Below are positions 15,926 through 24,755 of a stretch of DNA of 64,000 bases, one piece after another. Both the position numbers and the translations under genes were made by a program. The notes under the pieces were generated by a model. It saw nothing but the letters and a program-made list of their open reading frames with translations, was not told the origin of the DNA and searched no databases. Origin of the DNA: Adlercreutzia sp. ZJ141. GTDB taxonomy: Bacteria; Actinomycetota; Coriobacteriia; Coriobacteriales; Eggerthellaceae. The first letter of the stretch is position 1; the number at the start of each line of letters is the position of its first letter. The stretch spans positions 1 through 64,000 of the forward strand of contig NZ_JAAKEB010000012.1 of assembly GCF_011038965.1 (NCBI RefSeq), read 5' to 3'.

Positions 15926-17569
15926 TTAGGCAAGACAGCTGCGGGCGCTGATGCGACCAAAGGCCATGGCTTCGCCAACGTTGCCGTTACCCTGGTAGAG
16001 GTAGCCCCACACGCTGCCGAACTCGCCAGCAGCATACAGGCCGGGAATCTTCTCGCCGTTGCAGTCAAGAATTGCACCGTCGGCTGCTCGCTTCGGACCG
16101 CCGTCGGTGTTCAACATGGCTGGATTGCAGCGCTGAGCGTAGAAGGGCGGGGTGACAATGGGAGTCAGCGTGTCAGCCGGACGATAGAAGGCCATGTCAA
16201 CACCACGCTCACAAAACTCGTTCCACTGTGCAACCGTGGCCACAAGCTCTTCGGCAGGTACATCCATTTGAGCGGCCAGATCCTCCAGGGTGTCGGCCTG
16301 ATACAGCCAACCATCGGCTACCGGATCAGTAGTTTCAGCAGTCTCGAAGTCAAAAGCGTGCTCATAGTTTGCATTGTCGAACACGAACCAGCCGATAGAG
16401 GGCATGGGCAGATGGTTCCATTCGCCACCGAACTGCATAACACCATGACGACTGCCCACATGGCGACTCAGATCGTTGCGAGGAATACCGGCGGTATCAT
16501 TGGATACGTCGAGTGATTTATGTCCATCCCAGTCCATATAGAACCGGCGGCCATTCTTACCCACGGTAATGCCATAGTTCTTAAATTTGTGACTCGTCAA
16601 TGCACCGTTCGAGAACGTGGTATTCTCCAGGTTGCGCCCAGCCATCCAGAATCCGGCAGCGTTGTGCATGTGCCAGAAATCGGCACCGTGACGTGCGCAG
16701 ATTTTGTGCCCGTCACCGGTATTGCCAGTCATGGCGAAAGAGATGGCACTGCCTACGCCGCAGAATCCCTCAAGGAACTCTTCGTTATGTTCGTAGCCAC
16801 CGCAACACATAACCACACCTTTGTTTGCCTTGATAGCCTTGCCGTCAGCGATGACCCCGATCACGCGACCATCAGAATCACGAACTAAGTCCTCAAGCGG
16901 CGAATTGAAGCGCATCTCGACGCCTTCGGCGTAGTCGTTCTGGCACACATGAGTAAGGAAGTTGTGTAGGTGGTTGTAGGGAGGCTGAGCTTTATCGTCG
17001 AAGCTATATTCCGGTGCCACCGCGCTTGCGAACTCGCGATACTCGGCCTTGTCCAAATCTTCCATGAGCGTGCGCTTGGTGTCGAGCATATCCATGGTGG
17101 CTCCAAGGGAGAGCACCCACTCAAGGTTTTCGTTGATGCCTGTCGCAAAAGCCTCCAGTACATCATCGGGAATCGTCTGACCTGTGGCGGTGGTGGCCAT
17201 ATCTTTCAGGTACTGAACGGGATACTCGTGCTCGTCGTCGCACCCAAGGAAGTCGCCCGCACACACCGGTGAGCAGCCCGCAGCGGTTCCTTCTTTCTCG
17301 ATGAGAAGACAGCTGGCACCGTTACCCTCACGCGCCACCGTAATAGCAGCGCTCACGCCGGCAATGCCCGCACCTATGACAACTACGTCGTATTCCTCGG
17401 CGAATTCCACATCGCTTACACCCGCGGCTCCCGTGCCAGAAGGATTGTTGCTCTTGGGCTTCGGCGCGCAACCTGTAAGAGCCATAACACCTCCCATAGT
17501 AGCCAAACCACCCATGGTCAGAAAGCTGCGGCGCGAAATCTGATTGGTTTCTCTCTTGTTATTGTTCAT
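15926..17569 (-). CDS. Tat-exported FAD-dependent reductase, fumarate reductase/urocanate reductase type
   Basis: A 547-residue flavoprotein. The N-terminus carries a twin-arginine motif (ISRRSFLT) and a lipobox-like ALTGC, so it is probably a folded, lipid-anchored extracytoplasmic enzyme. The FAD site is VVVIGAGIAGVSAAITVARE, and the C-terminus has the family end GLYAAGEFGSVWGYLYQGNG. It should reduce an unsaturated acid using electrons from the quinone pool. No haem-binding or FMN-binding domain is present, so a partner must deliver electrons; none is adjacent. GGGAGGACATC precedes the start. The multi-span LuxR regulator gene upstream on the same strand probably controls it. The substrate cannot be read from the sequence. 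Confidence 0.88.
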   Translation of the reverse strand: MNNNKRETNQISRRSFLTMGGLATMGGVMALTGCAPKPKSNNPSGTGAAGVSDVEFAEEYDVVVIGAGIAGVSAAITVAREGNGASCLLIEKEGTAAGCSPVCAGDFLGCDDEHEYPVQYLKDMATTATGQTIPDDVLEAFATGINENLEWVLSLGATMDMLDTKRTLMEDLDKAEYREFASAVAPEYSFDDKAQPPYNHLHNFLTHVCQNDYAEGVEMRFNSPLEDLVRDSDGRVIGVIADGKAIKANKGVVMCCGGYEHNEEFLEGFCGVGSAISFAMTGNTGDGHKICARHGADFWHMHNAAGFWMAGRNLENTTFSNGALTSHKFKNYGITVGKNGRRFYMDWDGHKSLDVSNDTAGIPRNDLSRHVGSRHGVMQFGGEWNHLPMPSIGWFVFDNANYEHAFDFETAETTDPVADGWLYQADTLEDLAAQMDVPAEELVATVAQWNEFCERGVDMAFYRPADTLTPIVTPPFYAQRCNPAMLNTDGGPKRAADGAILDCNGEKIPGLYAAGEFGSVWGYLYQGNGNVGEAMAFGRISARSCLA

Positions 17570-17722
17570 GATGTCCTCCCGTTTCCGGCATCTCCTTCAC
17601 CTCGCTTATTCGAGGCGTTTCGAAGATTACGGGACGCAAAGACGTACCACATCCCCCCGACTAGGCATGATTGAACCTCCCTCTCGTCCCCCTGAATGGG
17701 GTACCCTGTCTGAACTGGTGTT

Positions 17723-19291
17723 TTATTCCTTAAAACGATCGATAAAGGTAATCAGTTCCTGTTTACCGGACACCCCCACCTTGTTGTAGATGCGACGCAA
17801 GTGCGTTTTCACGGTTTCGCGCGAAACATAGAGTTTGCGCCCAATGTTCTCCATCGAGTAGCCGTGCATGGCCTCAATGAGCACCTCGCGCTCGCGGGGA
17901 GTGATGTCATACGAAATACAGAAAGCATCCAGTCGATATGCAAAAGGACTCGCATCACGTACCGTCTCGGCAGCGCCTTGTTCCTTATGCACCTTTTCGG
18001 CATCATTCGAATGATTCGCCTCATCTACAAATCCATTATCAGGCAAAGCAACTTCTAGAGATTCTGCAGCACCGCTATCGGTACCAGACGCTGCAACCAA
18101 CCCCTTCCTTCCCCACATCTTCGAGATGGCAAAGAATAGCAACCCGTACAACGCAATAAGCCACAAAGAGAACAGCGCCACGACTGTCATAGTCGCGAAA
18201 TCCACCATATCGGCTCGCCATAACTGAGATGCCGCAAGCCGGGCAGCAGCTGTGGCTAACTCGAACAAGCCGTAGAAAATACCGAAGTAGAGGTATGTGT
18301 GACGGATATCCTCATAGCATTTCCGTGCGAGAAGCATCCAAAACATCACCTGATACACCGTATAGCCACACTTCACCAAAAGACCGGCCAGTGGCACCTG
18401 GTCATCCCAGAAATAAGGGAGTAACAGACATCCCGTAGCAAACAGCGGCACAGTAAAGTAGAGAACCTCATCAAAAGTAAGCCGCCGACCACGTAAGAGC
18501 CCATAGGCCACAAGCAACACAAGCACCCCAACAGCCATCAACTCATTCACCACGTCGTAAAGCCCCGAATTCGTACCCGCATTCGAACATACTTGGGCGA
18601 TGAATCCGAAAAGGAAAGGGAAAAGTGTCGTACCAGCCAGAATAAGCATCCATTCCTGACTGCTCGATAGAAAACCCAGAAGAGGCTCGCGGGGCACATG
18701 CAGCGAGAAACCGTACTGGAGCGGATGTTCCTGCTCGCCTGCGGCAACGGTACGCTTTCGTCTTACGCACCATAAAAGCAGCAAGATGGCCAGCACTTTC
18801 CCCACAGGGCGCATGATCAGGATAAGCGGAGTTGGTAGGTACAGCGTAGAGTAGTACAGCACTTCGTTGATTAGATATACCATAGGAATGGCTACAGCGC
18901 TTACCTGGGGAACGAACGTTGAGAGCAAGTGCGCGAACAGTAAGATAATGCAGGCCTCTCCGATGCCGGAGAACACGCCAGAAAGTATCGATGCCATGAG
19001 GTATTCAGGGCTTTCCAGCCCCAGCATCACTGTGGCTGTATAGGCTACCAGGTGCACGCCGATGAATACTGCTCCAGCTCCAAGCATGCGCTCCACTGAA
19101 GGAATATGACTACGCATGGCGAACGCGATGACGAAACAAGCTATTACCTTGGCGAAACGAGCAGCGTAGAGAGCGTAATCAGACACAAGGGCATTCTCGT
19201 TGCGTGCCGTCCATACCGCTGCAAGAAACAGCGCAAGCCCTACTGTCGCCAAAAGCGCCGTTACGCGCATCTGCCTTGAAACCCTGTCCAT
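17723..19291 (-). CDS. LuxR-type regulator with multi-span membrane domain
   Basis: About 520 residues with roughly twelve hydrophobic segments, then a linker and a C-terminal LuxR/GerE helix-turn-helix: ITPREREVLIEAMHGYSMEN followed by IGRKLYVSRETVKTHLRRIY. Membrane-bound LuxR regulators of this build are abundant in Eggerthellaceae, often beside respiratory flavoproteins as here, and probably sense a small molecule at the membrane. The start is uncertain: ATG 19291 directly precedes the first membrane helix but has a poorly spaced site, and the frame is open to GTG 19369. It is the only obvious regulator for the flavoprotein gene downstream. Confidence 0.88.
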   Translation of the reverse strand: MDRVSRQMRVTALLATVGLALFLAAVWTARNENALVSDYALYAARFAKVIACFVIAFAMRSHIPSVERMLGAGAVFIGVHLVAYTATVMLGLESPEYLMASILSGVFSGIGEACIILLFAHLLSTFVPQVSAVAIPMVYLINEVLYYSTLYLPTPLILIMRPVGKVLAILLLLWCVRRKRTVAAGEQEHPLQYGFSLHVPREPLLGFLSSSQEWMLILAGTTLFPFLFGFIAQVCSNAGTNSGLYDVVNELMAVGVLVLLVAYGLLRGRRLTFDEVLYFTVPLFATGCLLLPYFWDDQVPLAGLLVKCGYTVYQVMFWMLLARKCYEDIRHTYLYFGIFYGLFELATAAARLAASQLWRADMVDFATMTVVALFSLWLIALYGLLFFAISKMWGRKGLVAASGTDSGAAESLEVALPDNGFVDEANHSNDAEKVHKEQGAAETVRDASPFAYRLDAFCISYDITPREREVLIEAMHGYSMENIGRKLYVSRETVKTHLRRIYNKVGVSGKQELITFIDRFKE

Positions 19292-19441
19292 GACCTCATT
19301 CCCGTCTGCTCTCACAAAACGCACTATTTCGATGATTCTTTTTTGACATTTTACTCCCCGATCTCGCACCTGTTCGGTGTAAAGATGACCGCAAAAAGAT
19401 GAGGGAGACCGTAAGAAATAATCGAAATAAACAGCACGATC

Positions 19442-19554
19442 AAACCGCCGTCAACGCATGCATTCTGGCTATCCTTTGCGCAAAGTGCTCAAAATGCATG
19501 AGTTGTCGGCACCGAAATGCTCCAATGTGGTCACAAAATGTGGTTTGACGGCGG
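19442..19554. repeat. MITE-like unit with 13-base inverted ends
   Basis: AAACCGCCGTCAA (19442-19454) at the left and TTGACGGCGG (19545-19554) at the right are inverted copies bounding about 113 bp. Inside are smaller inverted segments (GCATGCATT near the left, AATGCATG in the middle). The same 13-base end recurs at 19567 in the next palindrome. Confidence 0.6.
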
Positions 19555-19566
19555 ATTTCATCAATT

Positions 19567-19634
19567 AAACCGCCGTCAAGTGCCCCTTTCTGGCCACTTT
19601 TCCCAAAAGGTGGCCAGAAAGGGGCACTTGACGG
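19567..19634. repeat. Long palindrome with 24-bp perfect arms
   Basis: The left arm (19573-19596) starts CCGTCAAGTGCCCCTTTC; the right arm (19611-19634) ends GGGGCACTTGACGG. The stem extends inwards four or five more pairs. It starts with the same AAACCGCCGTCAA end as the neighbouring unit. Confidence 0.85.
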
Positions 19635-19956
19635 TTTTCCTATTACATACAAGCAGGGTCAGTATGCAAAACAATATCCGACGAAATGTGCACAGACACA
19701 AACTCGAGCATGTCATGCGTACATGACAATAGGGTCAGGGCATTTTGTCACTCAAAAGACACCGAGAACCCTAAGATGATGAACAAACAACAGCGTTCCT
19801 GTTGTCCCATTGCCTGAGGTCGAAGCGTTCTTAGTTCCACGAAAGCCTCGTATTATGCCTATCAAGCATGATGCTTATTACCTTATAAGTATTGGCGCTT
19901 CTCGTGGATCAACCTCATACTGATAATAAGTTATCGTATCAAGAGGAAGCGATCAT

Positions 19957-20018
19957 GGAAGCACTGATTAGCTCCGCTCGCCCTGCTCAGAGCAAGCTAA
20001 CGCCAGCCAGTGTTTTCT
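19957..20018. repeat. Degenerate member of the GGAAACACTGATTA repeat family
   Basis: GGAAGCACTGATTAG at the left and CAGTGTTTTC at the right are imperfect inverted arms. A 22-codon frame starts inside it at an ATG (19954) after an AGAGGAAG site, but its sequence is repeat-derived and probably meaningless. The surrounding gap 19640-20050 holds no other gene I can see. Confidence 0.45.
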
Positions 20019-20050
20019 GAGAGAAATCCAATCATTGACAAGGAGTATAT

Positions 20051-20410
20051 ATGCACATTGAAATTGACTTCGACACAACGACAGTGTCGGGAACTCTGAA
20101 CGATACTGAAACAGCAAAGGCATTCTTCGATGCGTTGCCCCTATCGATTCATGTAGGAACATCGGGAATGGACTTTTGCGGACAGATGGGACAAAGCTTC
20201 CCCTATGAGCCGTCGCACGTCGGATTCGGATGGAAGAACGGCGATATCAATTACAACCCCAGCGGAGGTTGGTTCGCCGTATTCTTCGACGGCGAGAATA
20301 TCTCAGGCTCTTACGGAGATCAAGTGAACATGGGTCATCTGGATGATGACGCAATCGAAGCCTTGAGTAAGTTGAAAGGATCGTATGAGATCACTATCAG
20401 AAAGGCATAA
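20051..20410 (+). CDS. Cyclophilin-like domain protein
   Basis: A 119-residue soluble protein made of one cyclophilin-like beta-barrel: IEIDFDTTTVSGTLNDTETA, then AFFDALPL near the start and the G-D-x-x-Y-x-P-x-G-G-W-F-A-V-F-F segment in the middle. Such small cyclophilin-fold proteins lack the peptidyl-prolyl isomerase residues and often sit beside flavodoxins. AAGGAG lies five bases before the ATG. It is first of three tightly spaced genes (three bases to the flavodoxin gene). The exact role is unknown; a partner or chaperone of the flavoprotein is a guess. Confidence 0.8.
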   Translation: MHIEIDFDTTTVSGTLNDTETAKAFFDALPLSIHVGTSGMDFCGQMGQSFPYEPSHVGFGWKNGDINYNPSGGWFAVFFDGENISGSYGDQVNMGHLDDDAIEALSKLKGSYEITIRKA

Positions 20411-20413
20411 GAA

Positions 20414-20932
20414 ATGAAGATACTTGTACTACAGGGTAGTGCCCGAAAGAAGGGACATACCGCCACACTGACCCAAGCTTTTGTCGAAGGGGCGAAAGAA
20501 GCAGGTCATGAGGTGACGGTAATGAACGTCGCTAATATGGACATCCATGGTTGTACGGGATGCGAATATTGCCACACTGAAGGTGGTGGCCAGTGTATCC
20601 AGGATGACGACATGCAGCAGATCTACCCTCTTTACGATTCAGCGGATATGATTGTAATCGCAAGCCCGATCTATTATGGATCGTTCTCCGGGCAGATGCA
20701 TTGTGCCATCCACCGCACGTACGCCATCGGTAAGCCTGCTTCCTGCAAAAAGATGGCAATGATTTTGGACTCAGGATCATCCGGAGTGTATGCGGCTTCT
20801 GAACGTATCTATCACGGATTCTTGCAAGGATGGTACGGTGTCGAAGACTGCGGAATCTTCGAATATGCGGGCTCATCAGCTTCTTCCTCGCAGAATTTGG
20901 ATGAACTGCGACAGTTCGGCAAAAGCCTGTAA
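20414..20932 (+). CDS. NADPH-dependent FMN reductase/iron-sulfur flavoprotein-like flavodoxin
   Basis: A 172-residue flavodoxin-fold protein. The FMN phosphate loop is LQGSARKKGHT, a two-cysteine motif CTGCEYCHTEG matches the compact cysteine cluster of iron-sulfur flavoproteins, and SPIYYGSFSGQM is the second FMN-contact loop. It likely transfers electrons from NAD(P)H or ferredoxin to an unknown acceptor. Genes for cyclophilin-like proteins flank it on both sides and were probably co-transcribed. Confidence 0.85.
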   Translation: MKILVLQGSARKKGHTATLTQAFVEGAKEAGHEVTVMNVANMDIHGCTGCEYCHTEGGGQCIQDDDMQQIYPLYDSADMIVIASPIYYGSFSGQMHCAIHRTYAIGKPASCKKMAMILDSGSSGVYAASERIYHGFLQGWYGVEDCGIFEYAGSSASSSQNLDELRQFGKSL

Positions 20933-20949
20933 GTAAAGCGGTGACAGAC

Positions 20950-21510
20950 ATGAGAAAAGTTATCGCAAGTATAACCCTCGCGATCCTGATGTGCTTAGCG
21001 TTGTTCGCGGGATGTGTGAGTGCTCGCAATGATAGCGAAAGTGCCACAAGCAACCCAAATGCGAATACATCGGCAGTATCCCAAAGTGATGAGCATTCGA
21101 GCTCAAGCGATGCTACTTCTCATGCAAGCATAACCAAGGAGGATGGCATGAGCCGATCAGGTTCAACAGCGTTTTTGACAATCAACGGGTCTCAACTTGC
21201 AATCGAGCTCGCAGACAACGATACCGCCGCCGCTTTTGCGGCGATGCTGCCCATGCAGGTAGAGATGTCAGAACTCAATGGCAACGAGAAGTATGCTTAC
21301 TTGGGCGAAACGCTCCCATCGAACGCGAGCAATCCCGGCACCATAGAAGCCGGAGATTTGATGCTCTATGGAGACAACTGTCTGGTTGTGTTCTACGAGT
21401 CGCACCCAACAACCTATTCATATACGCGGATCGGGAAGATCACCGATGCGTCAGGTCTGAAAGCCATAGTCGATAGCGGCTCTGTAAATGCGAGCTTTGC
21501 TTTAGATTGA
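20950..21510 (+). CDS. Lipoprotein with cyclophilin-like domain
   Basis: A 186-residue exported lipoprotein. The signal peptide MRKVIASITLAILMCLALFA ends in the lipobox FAGC; a serine- and asparagine-rich linker of about 55 residues follows, then a cyclophilin-like domain (IELADNDTAAAFAAMLP, and LMLYGDNCLVVFYES). It is thus a surface-anchored paralogue of the first gene in this operon. I prefer ATG 20950, with GGTGA five bases upstream, over GTG 20941. A perfect 43-bp-arm palindrome follows the stop within ten bases. Confidence 0.82.
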   Translation: MRKVIASITLAILMCLALFAGCVSARNDSESATSNPNANTSAVSQSDEHSSSSDATSHASITKEDGMSRSGSTAFLTINGSQLAIELADNDTAAAFAAMLPMQVEMSELNGNEKYAYLGETLPSNASNPGTIEAGDLMLYGDNCLVVFYESHPTTYSYTRIGKITDASGLKAIVDSGSVNASFALD

Positions 21511-21519
21511 TGATTGGAC

Positions 21520-21611
21520 GGGACAACGGGGACACTGATAATGGGTGATGATTCTCACAACTGCATCCAGTTGTGAGAATCATCACCCATTATCAGTGTC
21601 CCCGTTGTCCC
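21520..21611. repeat. Perfect palindrome with 43-bp arms
   Basis: The left arm (21520-21562) begins GGGACAACGGGGACACTGAT; the right arm (21569-21611) is its exact reverse complement; the loop is GCATCC. It separates the convergent lipoprotein and ABC-F genes. The GGGACAACGGGGAC end resembles REP/BIME elements mobilised by RAYT-type transposases in other bacteria. It may also act as a transcription barrier. Confidence 0.92.
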
Positions 21612-21631
21612 TCACTGTCGAGAGTCGCTTA

Positions 21632-23119
21632 TTATTCAACCCGCAATTCAGTCGCACCCTCATTTTGCTTCGTCTCCCATTTGACTTGTGCCACCGCATT
21701 CGACAGCTGTCTATCATGCGTAACCAACAGAAACGCGCCAGGAAAGCTGGTCAGCATTTCTTGCAGCGCTTCGATAGAACCAACATCAAGATGATTTGTC
21801 GGTTCATCGAGTATGAGGAGGTTAGGATTCGCTACGAGCTGCTCGGCAAGCATAAGCTTGCGGAGTTCGCCTGGACTCAGATCGTCACCATCGAGCAGCT
21901 TGTCGGGGTCGGAATTCAATCGCGCCACAATGGAAAGAATGCGGCCTCTTATCTCCTGGGTCTGATCTCGAAGATGCGCCAAGGCCCGTTTGCGCTCACC
22001 CGGTTCGACATCCTGGGGGACATACGCCACTTTGACGATGTCAGGGACTGATTCGACGATGCTTTGCACCACGAGGCTCTTGCCTGTTCCGTTCGCACCG
22101 GTCAGCACCACGTGATCCGTTGGCAAAATCCAAAGCTCCGGTACGTCTATTGAAAACTCTCCTGCAGACAGTCGCGTGGCCTCCAGGTGCACCACAAAGC
22201 TTGAGCGCGCAACAACGCCGAACTCGCCAATACGATGATCGTATCGCTTTGAGACGGTTCTTTTTGAAAGCTCTGCCTCGGCTTTTGCGAGCCGTGCGCT
22301 CATGTTGGACGAGAGTTTTCCCGCCACTCCGTCCTTTCCAGAGAATATGGCGAGCCCTATCTTCTCACGTGCATCACTGTCGTTTCTGGCCAGATTGCGT
22401 TTGCTGCGCTTGCTTTTCTGGCGCGACGCCTCTTCACTCCTGCGCTGGGCTTCCGCTTTCAAGCGCTTCGCTTCGTGAGCGGCTTTCTCACGACCCCTGA
22501 TCGCGGATGCTTGCTCGCTCGCCGCCTGATCGCTCGCCTTTGAGTACCCGCCGGGTCGCATGGTCCAGCATGCGTCCTCACACATCAGGCTCTGACTCGC
22601 AAGACCATCCAGCAGATCCCTGTCGTGCGAGATGAGGATTCCGATGCCGTCAAACGAAGCGAGTGTCTTCTTCACGATATCGCGTGTGGCAGCGTCGAGA
22701 TCATTCGTCGGCTCGTCCATAACGAGGACATCAGGGCGCACAGAGAGAGCGCATGCGATCTGGAGCCGCTTCTGCTGACCGCCCGAGAGCGTATCGTAGC
22801 GCCAGAACCAATCGTCTTCGATGTGAAGCAGCGCTCTTGCCCGCCGCGCATCCTGACCCCAATCCGATGCGAGGTCGAAGAGATTCTTCGGCTTTTGAGT
22901 CGAGTCCTGCTGGCAGTATGCCGAGTAGAGCTTCGGATTCACTGTCCCTGAATCGGGCACAATGATGCGTGCAGCGATACGGGCGAGTGTGCTTTTCCCG
23001 CATCCGTTGTCGCCGATAATGCCCGTCCATCCCAAAGGGAACGTTGCGCTAATGTCGTTGATGGCAGGTGATGCCGTACCGGGATAGGTATAGCTGATGT
23101 GTGTGAGATTCAGTTGCAT
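21632..23119 (-). CDS. ABC-F family ATPase (ribosome protection or translation factor)
   Basis: A 495-residue protein with two ATP-binding cassettes and no membrane segment. Cassette 1: Walker [10 protein letters not shown], signature [10 protein letters not shown], Walker [13 protein letters not shown]. Cassette 2: Walker A GANGTGKS, signature LSPGELRKL, Walker [14 protein letters not shown] basic, charged linker between them (about residues 205-270, rich in K, R and E) fits the ABC-F interdomain arm region. Such proteins bind the ribosomal E site and act either in housekeeping translation or antibiotic resistance. The long leader with a short reading frame suggests inducible expression. AAGGAG lies six bases before the start. 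Confidence 0.88.
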   Translation of the reverse strand: MQLNLTHISYTYPGTASPAINDISATFPLGWTGIIGDNGCGKSTLARIAARIIVPDSGTVNPKLYSAYCQQDSTQKPKNLFDLASDWGQDARRARALLHIEDDWFWRYDTLSGGQQKRLQIACALSVRPDVLVMDEPTNDLDAATRDIVKKTLASFDGIGILISHDRDLLDGLASQSLMCEDACWTMRPGGYSKASDQAASEQASAIRGREKAAHEAKRLKAEAQRRSEEASRQKSKRSKRNLARNDSDAREKIGLAIFSGKDGVAGKLSSNMSARLAKAEAELSKRTVSKRYDHRIGEFGVVARSSFVVHLEATRLSAGEFSIDVPELWILPTDHVVLTGANGTGKSLVVQSIVESVPDIVKVAYVPQDVEPGERKRALAHLRDQTQEIRGRILSIVARLNSDPDKLLDGDDLSPGELRKLMLAEQLVANPNLLILDEPTNHLDVGSIEALQEMLTSFPGAFLLVTHDRQLSNAVAQVKWETKQNEGATELRVE

Positions 23120-23152
23120 GGCGAACTCCTTTGAAGGGAGGTCGCGCGGGGC

Positions 23153-23260
23153 TCAGGCACGCGAAGTATGGATTCGAAAAGAGAAGACACCGAAGCGATG
23201 CGGCACCCTAAAGCGCGACCGGATGTGTAAATGGTCGTATGGGGCACCCAAAATGGGCAT
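23153..23260 (-). other. Possible leader ORF ahead of the ABC-F gene
   Basis: Within the roughly 210-base leader is an open frame of 35 codons starting MPILGAPYDHLH and ending 33 bases before the ABC-F ATG; a tiny ATG-AAG-AAC-TAG frame precedes it. Inducible resistance ABC-F genes are often controlled by such leaders. I see no clear terminator/antiterminator pair here, so this is speculative. Confidence 0.3.
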
Positions 23261-23337
23261 CGCTAGTTCTTCATCCAACCTGACCTAACTCGAAGCGGCG
23301 CGCGTCCATTGGCTCCGCTGATTAACTGATGTTAAGA

Positions 23338-23346
23338 AGTATAACA
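23338..23346 (-). promoter_or_regulatory. Extended -10 promoter of the ABC-F gene
   Basis: TGT-TATACT reads on the minus strand about 220 bases upstream of the ABC-F start. No good -35 is visible. Confidence 0.4.
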
Positions 23347-23403
23347 CGACGCTGGGCACACAACTCTCATCTAAAACACAGAAATCTAAACCGATAGATA
23401 CGA

Positions 23404-23422
23404 GTGCATTCGAGTGGAATGC
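23404..23422. other. Small stem-loop in the ABC-F/guaA intergenic region
   Basis: TGCATTC and GAATGCA form a perfect 7-bp stem around GAGTG. The gap 23261-23641 holds this and the next hairpin and no gene. Confidence 0.5.
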
Positions 23423-23488
23423 AGTTAACCGAATCAAGCTCCTACGAATCAAACACGAGGTCAGATAACGTGCTCGGCGCACTGAGAA

Positions 23489-23515
23489 GGGCCGCCGAAT
23501 CAAATTCGACGGCCC
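23489..23515 (-). terminator. Possible terminator of guaA
   Basis: GGGCCG-C-CGAAT and ATTCG-A-CGGCCC form a strong stem with one mismatch and a 3-base loop, about 130 bases downstream of the guaA stop. The T tract is poor (CTTCTC). Confidence 0.4.
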
Positions 23516-23641
23516 AAGATTACCTGCTCAAAATCCATCTTTTGCAGGTGGCTTGCAATTTTCGTTCAACTAGAATCAACTCGATTGCTCAAAATTCAAC
23601 CGGGATTAAAAACCATATAACCCCAGGTCAGAGTGTTAAAT

Positions 23642-24622
23642 TCACTCCCATTCCACCGTGCCAACGGGTTTGGGAGTAAGGTCGTAGCACACGCGACAGA
23701 TGCCGGGAACCTCGTGGGTAATGCGATCGGTCATGCGGCGCAGCAAAGCCCAGTCGAGTTCGGGTACCTCAGCGGTCATCACGTCCACGGTGTTGATAGC
23801 GCGAATGATGGCCGGCCACTCGTAGGCACGCACACCGTCACGCACGCCGGTGGCACGCATGTCGGGTACCACAGCGAAATACTGCCAAGCACCAACGTTT
23901 GCTGCCTCCATTTCCTCACGAACGATAGCATCGGCCTCGCGCAGCGCCTCCAAGCGATCGCGGGTGATAGCGCCTAGGCAACGCACGCCCAAGCCAGGAC
24001 CCGGGAACGGCTGACGTTCCACCATGCCCTCGGGCAACCCCAGCGCGCGACCAACTTCGCGCACTTCGTCCTTGAACAGCAGTTTTACCGGCTCTACCAG
24101 CTCGAACTGCAAATCATCAGGCAAGCCGCCCACGTTGTGGTGAGCCTTCACGCCGTCTTGCGATTCCAGGATGTCAGGATAGATGGTGCCCTGCGCCAGG
24201 AAATCAACCTGATCGCCCACCTTGCGCGCCTCTTCCTCGAACACACGAATGAACTCACCGCCGATAATCTTGCGCTTCGTTTCGGGCTCATCGACACCCG
24301 CCAGCAAATCGAGGAAACGGTCGGTAGCGTCCACATACACCAGGTTCGCGTCCATCTGATTCTGAAACACGTCTATAACCTGCTCGCTTTCACCCTTGCG
24401 CATAAGGCCGTGATTCACGTGCACGCAGATAAGCTGCTTGCCGATGGCTCGGATGAGCAGCGCGGCGACAACCGAGCTGTCAACGCCGCCGGAAAGCGCA
24501 AGCAGCACCTTCCCCTCGCCCACCTGGGCGCGAATGGCAGCAACCTGCTCTTCGATAAATGCGTTCGCCAGCTCAGGGGTTGAAATGCGCTCCATGTCGT
24601 CGGGACGCTTGTTCGGATCCAT
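23642..24622 (-). CDS. guaA: GMP synthase, ATP-pyrophosphatase subunit only
   Basis: A 326-residue protein that aminates XMP to GMP using ATP. The PP-loop [17 protein letters not shown] lies at residues 40-56, and the dimerisation domain ends with the family C-terminus [15 protein letters not shown]. Bacterial GuaA is usually about 510-530 residues with a glutamine amidotransferase domain in front; here that domain is missing. The start at 24622 is genuine (AAGGAG six bases upstream), and the sequence upstream is tRNA-Gly, so this is not a truncation in the window. It resembles the split archaeal form (GuaAb). A separate amidotransferase subunit must be elsewhere, or free ammonia is used. Confidence 0.93.
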   Translation of the reverse strand: MDPNKRPDDMERISTPELANAFIEEQVAAIRAQVGEGKVLLALSGGVDSSVVAALLIRAIGKQLICVHVNHGLMRKGESEQVIDVFQNQMDANLVYVDATDRFLDLLAGVDEPETKRKIIGGEFIRVFEEEARKVGDQVDFLAQGTIYPDILESQDGVKAHHNVGGLPDDLQFELVEPVKLLFKDEVREVGRALGLPEGMVERQPFPGPGLGVRCLGAITRDRLEALREADAIVREEMEAANVGAWQYFAVVPDMRATGVRDGVRAYEWPAIIRAINTVDVMTAEVPELDWALLRRMTDRITHEVPGICRVCYDLTPKPVGTVEWE

Positions 24623-24715
24623 GCGGTTCTCCTTCTTGTTGATAATAAAGCCAATGGGGAAATTATACTCGCGTTGCCCAATTTAGCCACTTGATGGATT
24701 CTTTAGCACCTTGTT

Positions 24716-24743
24716 TTGGCTTTCTGCGATCTTGGGTTATAAT
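24716..24743 (+). promoter_or_regulatory. Promoter of tRNA-Gly
   Basis: TTGGCT, a 16-base spacer and a perfect TATAAT (24738-24743), 12 bases before the tRNA. Confidence 0.75.
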
Positions 24744-24755
24744 CCCGTCTGCATC

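Noticed and set aside
19954-20022. 22-codon frame with a good ribosome binding site inside a repeat
   Set aside because: The sequence is that of the dispersed repeat; a leader-peptide role cannot be supported.
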